Source of the DNA: RXOA01 sp964547105 | GTDB taxonomy: Bacteria > Bipolaricaulota > Bipolaricaulia > UBA7950 > UBA9294 | Direction of reading: 5' to 3' | Length of the DNA: 33,468 nucleotides | Assembly: GCA_964547105.1 (NCBI GenBank) | Contig: CAZJLO010000018.1 | Coordinates: forward strand, 1-33,468 | In this document: positions 6,608 through 15,043 of the stretch, one piece after another | Numbering within the stretch: position 1 is the stretch's first letter | How the letters are laid out: the number at the start of each line of letters is the position of its first letter | Notes under the pieces: model-generated | What the model saw: only the letters and a program-made list of their open reading frames with translations | Database searches by the model: none | What the model was told of the DNA's origin: nothing | Position numbers and translations under genes: made by a program

Positions 6608-8092
6608 TCAGAAATCGCGATTCACGGCCCGCCCATTGGGATCGATCGAATCGTCGCCATCCGCTTCTCCGATGAGAATCTTCCCCACTCCCACCCGGAT
6701 GATCAGCTGTCGTTCCGTCGGTCGTCCGTGAAGTGTCGCTCGAAGATCGTGACCAAGTGTTCCTTGAACGACTGTGACCGCCTGTGGGAAATCAAGGATG
6801 TTGATGTCCCCCAGTCCGGTGGTGGCCGTCATGTCAAGGCTTGCGTCTCCGGCGACCCGGACATCGACATTCCCGGTTTCAACAGCGAGAGACGTTTCAT
6901 CGGCGCGAAGGTCTCCGATCGTCACCGAGCCGACGCCAACCGAAACCAAGAGGGATTCTCCGGCGGCGGTTTCGATATCGACATCACCAACCCCCAGACG
7001 GACTTGACAACGGCCATCAAGCCCGACGATCCGAACATTCCCGATTCCAAGATCGATTTGGAGTGGGGTTCCGGTCGGAACAAGAAGGTCGTAGTCCACG
7101 CGCCATCCGCCGGCCCGCTCCGGTGTTTCGCTCCGCACGCCGACCAGATCTTCCTCCGCAAACACGTCAATCCCGATCGTATCGGCCATCTCCGCCGGAG
7201 CACGCACGGTCGCCGAGCCGAGAATCATCCCCGGCAACTCCATCTGCCGGGCATCCGGCGCCGCTTGAAAACGGATCACGATATCACCGATCGCATTGTC
7301 CACCAGGATAGCGCCGTTGGAGATCGGCACCGCAAGCGGTTCCACCCGTTCCACCACTTGCGACGCCACGCCGCCACGCCCCAGCCAGCCCCAAGATGCG
7401 CCAAGCGTGATCCAGGGCCCATCGAGTCGAAGCTCGGGCAAGCTCCACGGCGATGGTTCATCGTGCCAGTGGATCGAGGCAAGCTCGATCATGGTTCCGA
7501 AGCGCAGCTCGAAACCCAATGCCCGAATCGGCTGAACCTGGAAACTGAGATACGGAGCAACAGAAAGAAACGCGCTTGTCGAAGTACGCACGGTCGGCTC
7601 CATTCCGAGCAGGATGCCACCGGGGAGGATCTCTTCTGTTCCGTCACCGACCCTCACCATCAACCCGGCGGCTCCACCACCGAATACCGCTCCGGCCGTT
7701 ACGAAGGACCGCTCATCTCCAGCGAACACCGCTCCCACATCGAGCCCCCCGAAGCCGGCGCCGGCCTCCAGCGAGGCGAGCCCGTCCGCCGAGGTCATCG
7801 TCGCCGAAGCTCCCCAGCCCACACAACCAAGGCTCCAGCCTCCAACGACGCCTCCCCGGCACGAACCTCCCGAAAGCATCCATCGGTCGGGAAGCGCCGG
7901 GAAGACGGCGTCGTCCAACTGCAGCGACCCTGGACCGTCGTCGATAGACAGAACCCCGACGAACGACCCGCCAAGGCCGAAAACGGGAGCGGAGGTGTCT
8001 CGCGCCGCCACCGAAGATGATCCCGCAAGCAGCAGGGCGACATGGAGAATCAACGCCCATCCAATGGCGGCTGCAAATCGGTGGTTCATCAT
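6608..8092 (-). CDS. Secreted protein with DUF4097-like beta-repeat C-terminus
   Basis: 494 residues, no firm family. Residues 1-30 are a signal peptide ('MMNHRFAAAIGWALILHVAL', then an AGSSSVAA cleavage region). Residues 35-230 are glycine-rich alternating strands that could be a small barrel or beta-sandwich. Residues 250-480 resemble the DUF4097 type of right-handed beta-repeat, with strand-turn units such as 'GNVRIVGLDG', 'GVGDVDIETAAG', 'GVGSVTIGDL', 'GNVDVRVAG' and 'GLGDINILD'. Export is secure; the function is unknown, possibly cell-surface. It starts 29 bases after glmS on the same strand with a good Shine-Dalgarno (GGGAGGAAGAG), so it is probably co-transcribed with glmS. ATG 8092 and ATG 8089 are both possible starts. 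A 541-residue open frame on the opposite strand is its shadow. Confidence 0.75.
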   Translation of the reverse strand: MMNHRFAAAIGWALILHVALLLAGSSSVAARDTSAPVFGLGGSFVGVLSIDDGPGSLQLDDAVFPALPDRWMLSGGSCRGGVVGGWSLGCVGWGASATMTSADGLASLEAGAGFGGLDVGAVFAGDERSFVTAGAVFGGGAAGLMVRVGDGTEEILPGGILLGMEPTVRTSTSAFLSVAPYLSFQVQPIRALGFELRFGTMIELASIHWHDEPSPWSLPELRLDGPWITLGASWGWLGRGGVASQVVERVEPLAVPISNGAILVDNAIGDIVIRFQAAPDARQMELPGMILGSATVRAPAEMADTIGIDVFAEEDLVGVRSETPERAGGWRVDYDLLVPTGTPLQIDLGIGNVRIVGLDGRCQVRLGVGDVDIETAAGESLLVSVGVGSVTIGDLRADETSLAVETGNVDVRVAGDASLDMTATTGLGDINILDFPQAVTVVQGTLGHDLRATLHGRPTERQLIIRVGVGKILIGEADGDDSIDPNGRAVNRDF

Positions 8093-8121
8093 GATCTCTT
8101 CCTCCCGATCAACGAAATCGG

Positions 8122-9777
8122 TTAGTCCACCGTCAGCGTCTTGCTCAGGTTCCGTGGGAAGTCGGGATTGTGCCCCTTGGCTACACTCAAGTAATAGCTG
8201 ATGAGCTGAAGCGGCACAGCGGCCAAGATCGCAGAAAGCTCATGGCTCGCCTCGGGAAGAGGAAGATAGTCGTGCGCGTTCTTCCGAAGAAGCTCATCAT
8301 CTCTCCCAACGATGATCGCCCGCCCACCGCGGCATGTCACTTCATTGACATGGTTGATCATCATTCGTGCATCGTCAGGCGCGGTGACAAACACAACGGG
8401 GTAGCCGTCATACACCGCCGACAACGGTCCATGCTTGAACTCGGCGCTGAGCATCCCCTCGCAATGGGCGTAGCTCACTTCTTTCAACTTGAGCGCACCT
8501 TCCATCGCCATTCCCAGAGTGAGGCCATAGCCCAAGTAGTACATCTCATGAAACGGCATGAGCAGCGCCGCAACTTCCTTGGCAAACGCATCGGTCTGAC
8601 GGATGGTCTGCTCGATCTTCGACGGTACGTCAATCCAGCGTTCACCCGGGCCGGTCGTTCGTACTCGGTCAGCCAAGTAGTAGAACAGAAGCGCTTGATT
8701 CAGCAACGTCTTCGTGGCCGGAACGCTGATCTCNNNNNNNNNNNNNNNNNNNNNNNNNNNNNNNNNNNNNNNNNNNNNNNNNNNNNNNNNNNNNNNNNNN
8801 NNNNNNNNNNNNNNNNNNNNNNNNNNNNNNNNNGCCGCCCCCAACACGCATGCGTGGTAGCTTGTTCCACAGCCAACGAGATAGACATGGCGCGCCGCGA
8901 CAAGATTGGACAAAAACGGATCGACGTGCGGCGAGGCGGAGAGCCAGTGGAGCATTTCCTCCGCCGCTTTCGGCTGCTCGTGGATCTCCTTGAGCATGAA
9001 GTGTTCATAGCCGCCCTTTTCGGCAGCATCCATTCCTTCCGTGAATCGCTCCGGTTTGCGATCGACTGCCGCTCCGTCCTCGACGCGACGGATCTCGAAC
9101 CGGTCGTGATACAGCGTCACCATCTCCCCGTCACGCACGCGGACGATTCGATCGGTCAACGGGAGAATCGAAGGAAGATCGGATGAGACGCAGCAGAACC
9201 CGTCTCCAACTCCGATCACCAGTCCCGAACCTTGCTTGATCACGTGCAGCGCGTCCTCGGAGCTCGTCGATCCGGCTCGACCGACAATGAATGCGTAGTC
9301 CCCCTCCAGATCACGTGATGCTTTTCGGATGCTGGCTTGTACGCTGTGTCCTTGATCGACGTACTGCTCGACGGCATGAACGCAGCTCTCTCCGTCGTTC
9401 GTTCCCCGAACGGTGAGCCCGGATTCGATGAATCGCTCGCGCAACGACATGTGGTTCACGATGTTCCCGTTGTGCGCGCCGACCAGGTCGCCGTCGGAAT
9501 CAATATGGGGCTGGGCATTGAGCTGAGATGGAGCGCCAAACGTGGCCCACCGGAGTTGCGCGATCCCGCGAACGCCGACCATGTCGGCAAAGTGGAGCCG
9601 GTCGTTCACATCGTCAATCTTGCCCGCATCTTTTCGCAGATCGACCCGTCCCGCCTGATCGATGACCGCGCACCCAACGGAGTCGTATCCCCGATACGCC
9701 AGGCGACGCAATGCTTCCAGCAGCGTCCTGCCAAGCTCCTGTTCCTGCTGCACGACGATCCCGAAGATCCCACACAC
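8122..9777 (-). CDS. glmS: Glutamine--fructose-6-phosphate aminotransferase (gap inside)
   Basis: Makes glucosamine-6-phosphate from fructose-6-phosphate and glutamine, the entry to peptidoglycan and other amino sugars. The N-terminal glutaminase domain begins Met-Cys2 (the nucleophile after Met removal), with 'LAYRGYDSVG' and an 'AHNGNIVNH' loop. The SIS isomerase part has 'LVGCGTSYHA' before the gap, then the 'EISVPATKTLLNQ' and 'NLSKTLTVD' motifs. Some signature positions are divergent: 'RWATFG' where RWATHG is usual, and TND-GE where S-D-TE is usual. The 100-base N run (8734-8833) falls between the two halves of the first SIS domain. From family length it must really hide about 85-90 codons, so it is a placeholder and not a measured gap. 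The start is GTG. A secreted protein gene follows in the operon. Confidence 0.9.
   Translation of the reverse strand: MCGIFGIVVQQEQELGRTLLEALRRLAYRGYDSVGCAVIDQAGRVDLRKDAGKIDDVNDRLHFADMVGVRGIAQLRWATFGAPSQLNAQPHIDSDGDLVGAHNGNIVNHMSLRERFIESGLTVRGTNDGESCVHAVEQYVDQGHSVQASIRKASRDLEGDYAFIVGRAGSTSSEDALHVIKQGSGLVIGVGDGFCCVSSDLPSILPLTDRIVRVRDGEMVTLYHDRFEIRRVEDGAAVDRKPERFTEGMDAAEKGGYEHFMLKEIHEQPKAAEEMLHWLSASPHVDPFLSNLVAARHVYLVGCGTSYHACVLGAXXXXXXXXXXXXXXXXXXXXXXXXXXXXXXXXXXEISVPATKTLLNQALLFYYLADRVRTTGPGERWIDVPSKIEQTIRQTDAFAKEVAALLMPFHEMYYLGYGLTLGMAMEGALKLKEVSYAHCEGMLSAEFKHGPLSAVYDGYPVVFVTAPDDARMMINHVNEVTCRGGRAIIVGRDDELLRKNAHDYLPLPEASHELSAILAAVPLQLISYYLSVAKGHNPDFPRNLSKTLTVD
8734..8833. other. Assembly gap (100 N) inside glmS
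   Basis: Exactly 100 unknown bases. The flanking glmS frames stay aligned by chance or scaffolding, but comparison with GlmS length suggests roughly 270 bases are missing. Confidence 0.97.
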
Positions 9778-9817
9778 CGTTCTTCCACCACCCTGTCTTC
9801 GTCTCGGATTGAAAAGG

Positions 9818-9845
9818 ATTGTAGCCTAGTTCTCACCGTGAGCAA
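9818..9845 (-). promoter_or_regulatory. Candidate glmS promoter
   Basis: On the minus strand TTGCTC (9840-9845), a 16-base spacer, then TACAAT (9818-9823). The predicted transcript start gives a 5' leader of about 35 bases with GGTGG upstream of the GTG start, so this is an ordinary leadered mRNA. No glmS ribozyme is visible in so short a leader. Confidence 0.5.
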
Positions 9846-9868
9846 TGCGCCGTCTCGCTGGTGTACTC

Positions 9869-9894
9869 GCCGCCAACGCCGTACCATTGGCGGC
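9869..9894. repeat. Inverted repeat upstream of the HAD phosphatase gene
   Basis: GCCGCCAA (9869-9876) and TTGGCGGC (9887-9894) are perfect 8-bp arms with a 10-base centre. The centre and right arm overlap a possible -10 box TACCAT (9882-9887) that ends 10 bases before the ATG at 9898. It could be an operator or a hairpin in the DNA; with no other copy seen here, its role is open. Confidence 0.45.
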
Positions 9895-9897
9895 ACG

Positions 9898-10550
9898 ATG
9901 CTTCGTAACGCGGTTCTCTTTGATCTTGACGGAACGCTCTGGAACGCACCGATTGACTGGCGGTCGATCCGTCATGCAATGGGGCTTTGCTACACGGGCG
10001 AACCCATTCTCCAGCAGATCATGGGGCTCACCGACGGCCGCCGAGAAGCGGCACTGGAGATCCTTCGCGAACATGAATCCCGCGGTGTATCGGAAGGCTC
10101 GATCATCGATGGCGCGGCCGCGCTCTGCCGCGCTTTGCGGGCTGCGGGCGTGTTGTGCGGTCTCGTGTCGAACAACACCCGCAACAACGTCGAAGCGGTG
10201 GTTCACCTTACAGGACTGCAATTCGACGCCGTCTTCTCCAGGGATGATGTCCCCGCCAAGCCGGCCCCGGACGGGTTCATCGCCGCGATGAGACAGCTTG
10301 ACGTTGAAGCGGACAACGCTGCAATGGTCGGAGATACGCACTTGGATGCCCTTGCCGCACACGCCGCCGGGATCCGCCGGATCNNNNNNNNNNGTCCGCC
10401 GATCTGATCCCCGAAACCGTTCCCTGGCAACGCGCCGAGAACCTGGAGGCCGTGCGCCAATGTCTGCTGTCGGATCGGTGCCGTGCCGGTTCCGTCCCCG
10501 CAGCTGCAGATCCAAACGAGGAGACGAACGACCATGTCCACTGCGCCTGA
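9898..10550 (+). CDS. HAD-superfamily phosphatase (phosphoglycolate phosphatase-like; gap inside)
   Basis: HAD hydrolase with motif I 'LFDLDGTLWN' (nucleophile D9, D11), a helical cap, motif II 'LVSNNT', motif III lysine in 'KPAPDGF' and motif IV 'MVGDTHLD'. It resembles phosphoglycolate phosphatase / PpaX types; the substrate is not readable. A 10-base N run (10384-10393) sits after motif IV. Read literally it creates a stop at 10407, but one frame over, the sequence after the gap reads 'SADLIPETVPWQRAENLEAV', a sensible HAD C-terminus, and runs to TGA at 10548. So the gap is not exactly 10 bases (its true length must be 2 modulo 3), and the gene overlaps plsC by 17 bases. The first ATG before the D-x-D motif was chosen; there is no Shine-Dalgarno site. 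Confidence 0.85.
10384..10393. other. Assembly gap (10 N) inside the HAD gene
   Basis: Ten unknown bases. The coding frame on the right is out of register with that on the left, so the stated length is wrong, or a frameshift is hidden in the gap. Confidence 0.95.
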
Positions 10551-11298
10551 TCCTCGCGGCATCCCCCACCATCGGATACGGAGAATGTTCCTCCGACTCG
10601 GAATCAACATCCTATGCAAGCTTCTGATCCGGTTACGCGTCGAAGGAGCGGACCGAGTCCCTTCGGCGGGTCCTCTCCTGATTGTCGCCAACCACTTCCA
10701 TTTTGCCGACCCCGTCGTGATGATTCGATCCGTCCCCGGACAGCTGGAGTTTCTCGGCGGTTCCCAGCTGCCTAACGCTCCGCGGGCCATCCGCTGGATC
10801 CCAAGAATCTGGGGCTACTACGCCGTCCGCCGCGGCACTGGTGCACGCGCCGCCTTGAAACACGCGGAGGAGCTTCTCCACAGCGGCGGCCGCGTCGCCG
10901 TGTTTCCCGAAGGCGGCAGCTGGGCCAGCGTCTTACGCCCGGCTCGGCCGGGAACGGCGTTTCTCGCGACGCGCACCGCCGCATCGATCCTTCCCGTCGG
11001 GATCGATGGGATGACAAACATCTTCGCGATGTTGCGCCGGTTTCGTCGGGCCACCGTCACCATCCGCTTCGGGGACGTCATTGGACCATTCGAGGCAAAT
11101 GGAAGAGGACGCGAGCGCCGGAGCGAACTCGATGGAATCGGTTCGGTCATCATGCAGGCCATCGCACATCTTCTTCCCGAAAGCCATCGCGGTGTGTTCT
11201 CCGACGATGCGGACGTTCGTGCGGCAGCCCAAGACGCGGCGCTGTACCCATGGGCGCCGGAGAGACGGACGCCGACCGACGCAATCGATGGGTCTTGA
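10534..11298 (+). CDS. plsC: 1-acyl-sn-glycerol-3-phosphate acyltransferase (PlsC-like)
   Basis: 254 residues. Transfers an acyl chain to lysophosphatidate to give phosphatidate in membrane lipid synthesis. It has the catalytic H-x4-D motif (H54, D59 in 'NHFHFAD') and the substrate-binding 'FPEGG' (124-128). An N-terminal amphipathic or hydrophobic stretch ('MFLRLGINILCKLLI') probably anchors it to the inner membrane face. ATG 10534 was chosen over an upstream in-frame start because GAGGAG lies about 10 bases before it. It overlaps the end of the HAD phosphatase gene by 17 bases, so the two are translationally coupled. The last 40 residues are a polar tail. Close relatives acylate other substrates, so the exact acceptor is inferred. 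Confidence 0.9.
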   Translation: MSTAPDPRGIPHHRIRRMFLRLGINILCKLLIRLRVEGADRVPSAGPLLIVANHFHFADPVVMIRSVPGQLEFLGGSQLPNAPRAIRWIPRIWGYYAVRRGTGARAALKHAEELLHSGGRVAVFPEGGSWASVLRPARPGTAFLATRTAASILPVGIDGMTNIFAMLRRFRRATVTIRFGDVIGPFEANGRGRERRSELDGIGSVIMQAIAHLLPESHRGVFSDDADVRAAAQDAALYPWAPERRTPTDAIDGS

Positions 11299-11324
11299 TT
11301 CCGTGTACGCCGTCCGGGTATTTT
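11295..11324 (+). promoter_or_regulatory. Promoter of the MFS transporter gene (leaderless type)
   Basis: TTGATT (11295-11300), an 18-base spacer, then TATTTT (11319-11324). The ATG at 11334 comes 9 bases after the -10 box and has no Shine-Dalgarno site, so the mRNA would be leaderless. The -35 overlaps the plsC stop. Confidence 0.5.
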
Positions 11325-11333
11325 CTTCGGACT

Positions 11334-12680
11334 ATGACAACGAGTGCTAGTGCAGGAACGGCGCGTGTCGCCCGCCGTGAGCGTTGGGCTTGGTACATGT
11401 ATGACTTCGGGAACTCCGCCTATGCAGCGGTGGTTCTGCTGGCCGTCTACTCCGCGTATTTCAAGCAGAGTGTCGTCGGTGGCGCGGTCGGCTCGTGGTA
11501 CTGGGGGCTGGCGCTGGGAATCGCAATGATCGTTGTTGCGATCACGTCGCCGTTTCTCGGAACTCTAGCTGATGTAACCGGATCGAAGAAGAAGTTCCTC
11601 TTGCTCTACACATCCCTCTCATGCCTGTTCACCGCCGCCTTGTACTTCGTCACCAGTGGGCAGATCGTGCTGGGAATGATCCTATTCATTCTCGCGGAAA
11701 TCGGCTACCGAAGCGCTCAAGTCTTCTACAACGCAATGCTGCCCGAGATCGCCTCGCAGGATGAGATCGGGCGCGTTTCAGGGAAGGGATGGGCGATCGG
11801 CTCAGCCGGTGGGATCGTCTGCCTTGTGATCGTTCTGTTGCTGTTGCAGCTATTCCCCGGTGCAACGATGACCCGGCTTTCCTTCCCCCTCACCGCTGTT
11901 TTCTTCGCCGTAGCCGCCGCACCGCTGTTCCTTGTCGTTCGCCGGCACGGCAGTCCGTCCAAGCTTCCCGCCGGAGAGACCTACTTGACGTATCCGATCC
12001 GGCGATTGGGGCGGACGATGCGCCAGGTTCGCTCGTTCAAGGAATTCGGCAAGTTCCTCCTTGCGTTTCTCATCTACAACGATGCCATCATCTCCATCAT
12101 GAATTTCGCCGCGATTCTTGGCGGCGTCTTGTTCGGCCTCGAGCAGATCGGCCTCATTCTGTTCATGATTATCGTCCAGGTGGCGAGCATCCCCGGAGCG
12201 TATGTCATGGGACGCCTGGTGGACCGCGCCTCGGCGAAACGAGCCATCCTTGTATCGCTCGTCCTTTTGCTCGGTGTCGTCATCGTACTGTTCTTCACCC
12301 ACTCTACGCTCGTGTTCTTCATTCTCGGCGCCGTCGCCGGGTTCTCTCTTACCGGTATGCAATCGGCAAGCCGCTCGTTTGTCAGCATGCTTAGCCCGGC
12401 CAAACAGGCGACCGAATTCTACGGGCTGTTCGCCGTAACCGGACGAACGTCATCATTCATCGGGCCGTGGCTGTTCGGCTGGATCGCCGCCAAGGCAACA
12501 ATCTGGATTGAAAATGGCGGCCAGACATTGGTTGCCGCCGAGCAAATGGCGCATCGATACGCGCTGTTCGTCCCGATCGGATTCCTGCTGTTGGGCGGAT
12601 TGCTGCTTCTCTGGGTCAACGAGAAGCGGGGCCGCGCCACGGCACAGGCAATCAACGAAGAAACCGAATTGACCGGCTAG
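11334..12680 (+). CDS. MFS transporter, UMF1 / Atg22-like family
   Basis: 448 residues with about 12 hydrophobic segments. The early 'WYMYDFGNSAYAAVV' is the hallmark of the UMF1 (vacuole effluxer Atg22-like) MFS family, followed by the usual loop 'GTLADVTGSKKKFLL' (motif A-like). The second half has 'VMGRLVDRASAKRAI', its counterpart. In yeast Atg22 exports amino acids from the vacuole; substrates of the bacterial members are largely unknown. An upstream in-frame ATG at 11250 lies inside plsC and would add an unlikely polar start, so 11334 is preferred. The gene ends 1 base before the convergent nitroreductase and has its own promoter-like site, so it is probably a single-gene transcript. 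Confidence 0.88.
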   Translation: MTTSASAGTARVARRERWAWYMYDFGNSAYAAVVLLAVYSAYFKQSVVGGAVGSWYWGLALGIAMIVVAITSPFLGTLADVTGSKKKFLLLYTSLSCLFTAALYFVTSGQIVLGMILFILAEIGYRSAQVFYNAMLPEIASQDEIGRVSGKGWAIGSAGGIVCLVIVLLLLQLFPGATMTRLSFPLTAVFFAVAAAPLFLVVRRHGSPSKLPAGETYLTYPIRRLGRTMRQVRSFKEFGKFLLAFLIYNDAIISIMNFAAILGGVLFGLEQIGLILFMIIVQVASIPGAYVMGRLVDRASAKRAILVSLVLLLGVVIVLFFTHSTLVFFILGAVAGFSLTGMQSASRSFVSMLSPAKQATEFYGLFAVTGRTSSFIGPWLFGWIAAKATIWIENGGQTLVAAEQMAHRYALFVPIGFLLLGGLLLLWVNEKRGRATAQAINEETELTG

Positions 12681-12681
12681 A

Positions 12682-13458
12682 CTAGCTGATCGATTCGTCG
12701 GTATCCCCGAGACGGAACCCTTGCTGTCGCAGGGGTTCCGTCAACTCAGCCGGATCAGTCATCCACTGCCCCCACTTGCGCGAGATGTGTTCGGTCCAGC
12801 TGTAGCCGGCATAGGTGAAGGTCTCCTCTCGATTCGCCGAGAGCGGAATCATCGCTCCGGCCTCGCGGTAGTAGTCCTGGGCCAGATAGCCTTCATCCAT
12901 TTCCCGCATCGCCTGCTCGATCGTCGCGTCGTCGGGAATGCGGTAGGTTCCGTGGTGGAGCGACACATCCAACGGATAGCGGGGACGTGTCGGCGGCATC
13001 TCATCGGGGTAGCCAACCGTCAGCTGCACGACCGGAAACACCCGCTGAGGAAGACTCAACCTCGAAGCGAGCGTCTTCGCCATAAACGGCGCCGCTCCAA
13101 GGAGACATGTGCCAAGCCCAAGACTCTCCGCCGCAACGATCATGTTCTGTGCCATCAACGATGCGTCTTGAATTCCAAACCACAACGTGGGAAGGTCGCT
13201 CGCGGCCACCGACCAGTCCCGTTTGGCCATCACTCGTTCCATTCGCGCCATATCCACGCACAAAGTGAACAACAACGGCGCGTTCCACGGGTTGCGACGC
13301 GCGTCACACTCAAGAACCACGCTGGCCAGCTGCCCGGAAAACGGCGCCCGCTGTCCGGCGCGGACGATTGTCTCAATCATCTCGTCCGTAGGAGTCTCCG
13401 CTGTGTAGCGCCGGATCGAGCGGTGAGCGAGAAGCGCATCAAGTACAGGATTATCCAT
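12682..13458 (-). CDS. Nitroreductase-family flavoprotein
   Basis: 258 residues. FMN-binding nitroreductase fold: the N-terminal 'LLAHRSIRRYTAETPTDE' (R-S-x-R phosphate-binding motif), then 'AGQRAPFSGQL', a central 'SLMAQNMIVAAESLGLGTCLLG', and 'FPVVQLTVGYPDEMPPTRPR', in the order seen in NfsA/FRP-type NADPH oxidoreductases. The length and the C-terminal excursion fit this larger subgroup. The reaction would be NAD(P)H-dependent reduction of quinones or nitro compounds; the true substrate cannot be told. It has AAGGAGG upstream of its ATG. It is divergent from trkH with about 90 bases between the starts and convergent with the MFS gene. Confidence 0.9.
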   Translation of the reverse strand: MDNPVLDALLAHRSIRRYTAETPTDEMIETIVRAGQRAPFSGQLASVVLECDARRNPWNAPLLFTLCVDMARMERVMAKRDWSVAASDLPTLWFGIQDASLMAQNMIVAAESLGLGTCLLGAAPFMAKTLASRLSLPQRVFPVVQLTVGYPDEMPPTRPRYPLDVSLHHGTYRIPDDATIEQAMREMDEGYLAQDYYREAGAMIPLSANREETFTYAGYSWTEHISRKWGQWMTDPAELTEPLRQQGFRLGDTDESIS

Positions 13459-13536
13459 CAGAACCTCCTTGGCGGATCAGCCAAATGAGCGGCCGACGGT
13501 GCCGACCGCGGCGAGTGTTCACGGGACCCAACCGTC

Positions 13537-13542
13537 TATAAT
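13537..13542 (+). promoter_or_regulatory. -10 box of trkH (leaderless type)
   Basis: A perfect TATAAT ends 7 bases before the trkH ATG at 13550. The -35 region is poor (GTGTTC at 13515-13520). An ATG at 13541 overlaps the box, so it cannot be the start if this promoter is used. Confidence 0.5.
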
Positions 13543-13549
13543 GAACCCC

Positions 13550-15034
13550 ATGTTCGTGCAGGAAACAACGATCAAGCGCGTCAGCACCGTCCTCCACTAC
13601 TTGGGCATTGTCTGCCTCGGTTTCGCCGTGCTTCAAGCGCTTCCCCTTCTCGTCAGCGCCATCTTCGCGGAGACAGTCCGTTTCCCGATGAAGATCTACA
13701 TGATACCGGCAGCATCGGCCGCCGCGGTTGGCGTTGTCCTTCTCTCCGCTTTCCGCCCGCACAGGCTCTCAGCGGGAACCGCGATGGCCGTCGCCGCGAT
13801 CGGATGGATCGGCCTCTCCATGCTTGGGGCTCTTCCCTACTGGATTGCGCTCGATCTCTCGTATCTCGACGCGCTGATCGAAGCCGTCAGCGGGCTGACG
13901 ACAACCGGCGTGACGCTGCTTCGCGGACTGGACGGCCTTCCGAGCAGCTTGCTGTTCTGGCGTGCGATGACTCAATGGGTCGGCGGTCTAGGGATCTTCA
14001 CCCTCTTTCTGACCGTCGCCCTCCGGGGCGAGTCCCACGGCTTGCTCGCAGTGGAAGCGCACACCGCTTTCGCCCAGCGGCTTTCCCCGGGACTGTTCGC
14101 ATCGCTGCGCAAGCTGTGGCTGCTCTATGTTTGCATGACCATCCTATGCGGAGTGGTGCTGTGGCTCGAAGGGATGTCCCCGTTTGACGCGGTCGCCCAT
14201 GCACTCACCACCGTCTCCACCGGCGGTTTCTCAACTCACGATGCGAACATCGGCTACTTCCGACTCGCCGGGTATGAGCACGCTTCGGCGATCGAAGCGA
14301 CGCTCGTGGTGTTCATGCTTCTCGGAGCAACAAGCTTCCTTCTTCTATGGAATCTGCTCCGCGGTCGGATTCGGCGTGTGTTTGGAAACGGCGAACTTCG
14401 CCTCTGGATCCTGATAATGGCTGGAGCGGGAATCGTTGTCTGGGTCGGCGCCGGTGCAACATCTGAGGCAAGCGCACTGGGAAAACTGGGCGAGACCGTA
14501 TTTCAGGTTGTCTCGATCGGAACATCCACCGGGTTCTCGACACGAGCCCTTGCCGATCCCTGGTTCTCCGATGCGGGACGGTTGGTCCTTCTCGCATTGA
14601 CGATCGTCGGCGGATGTATCGGGTCAACGGCGGGGGGGTTGAAAGTCCTTCGCATCGCTCTTTTGACACGTCTTGCCCGGCATCAATTGCGGCGCTCGAC
14701 CCGGACGCCTCACGAGAGCTCGATGCTCATTCACGACGGTGCCGTCATCGGCCAGTCCTACATGGAACGGACGGCCGTGGTGTCGTTCGTGTGGGCGGTC
14801 TACCTGGTGCTCGGCTCACTGATCACGGCGATGCTCACCGGCCGCGGAGCTCTTGCCTCCGCTTCCGCGACGGCATCGGCTCTGAGCAACGTCGGCCCCA
14901 GCCTGATGGCCGGGGAGGCAATCGCTTCATTCAATCCGGCCGGAAAACTGTGGTACATTCTCACGATGATCGCCGGGCGGCTGGAGATCCTTCCTCTTCT
15001 CCTGTTGCTCTCACGTCGCACCTGGAAACGATAG
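13550..15034 (+). CDS. trkH: Trk-type potassium uptake channel subunit TrkH
   Basis: 494 residues, membrane protein with four pore repeats. The selectivity-filter sequences are all visible: 'SGLTTTG', 'VSTGGFS', 'SIGTSTGFS' and 'ALSNVGPSL', with the glycines that line the K+ path. It takes up K+ under the control of the NAD(H)/ATP-binding TrkA, whose gene follows after 9 bases. Upstream in-frame starts exist (13469, 13541), but the TATAAT at 13537-13542 points to 13550, giving a start 'MFVQETTIKRV' before the first membrane helix. The gene pair is a complete Trk system, so it should set cell turgor together with the nearby mscL. Confidence 0.95.
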   Translation: MFVQETTIKRVSTVLHYLGIVCLGFAVLQALPLLVSAIFAETVRFPMKIYMIPAASAAAVGVVLLSAFRPHRLSAGTAMAVAAIGWIGLSMLGALPYWIALDLSYLDALIEAVSGLTTTGVTLLRGLDGLPSSLLFWRAMTQWVGGLGIFTLFLTVALRGESHGLLAVEAHTAFAQRLSPGLFASLRKLWLLYVCMTILCGVVLWLEGMSPFDAVAHALTTVSTGGFSTHDANIGYFRLAGYEHASAIEATLVVFMLLGATSFLLLWNLLRGRIRRVFGNGELRLWILIMAGAGIVVWVGAGATSEASALGKLGETVFQVVSIGTSTGFSTRALADPWFSDAGRLVLLALTIVGGCIGSTAGGLKVLRIALLTRLARHQLRRSTRTPHESSMLIHDGAVIGQSYMERTAVVSFVWAVYLVLGSLITAMLTGRGALASASATASALSNVGPSLMAGEAIASFNPAGKLWYILTMIAGRLEILPLLLLLSRRTWKR

Positions 15035-15043
15035 GAGGTTCCG

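Noticed and set aside
6395..8020. 541-codon open frame on the plus strand
   Set aside because: It begins inside the tRNA region and is antisense to the signal-peptide and beta-repeat protein; its sequence is low-complexity H/R/S-rich with no domain, a shadow of high G+C third positions.
8170..9186. 338-codon plus-strand open frame across the first gap
   Set aside because: Antisense to glmS, which matches its family throughout.
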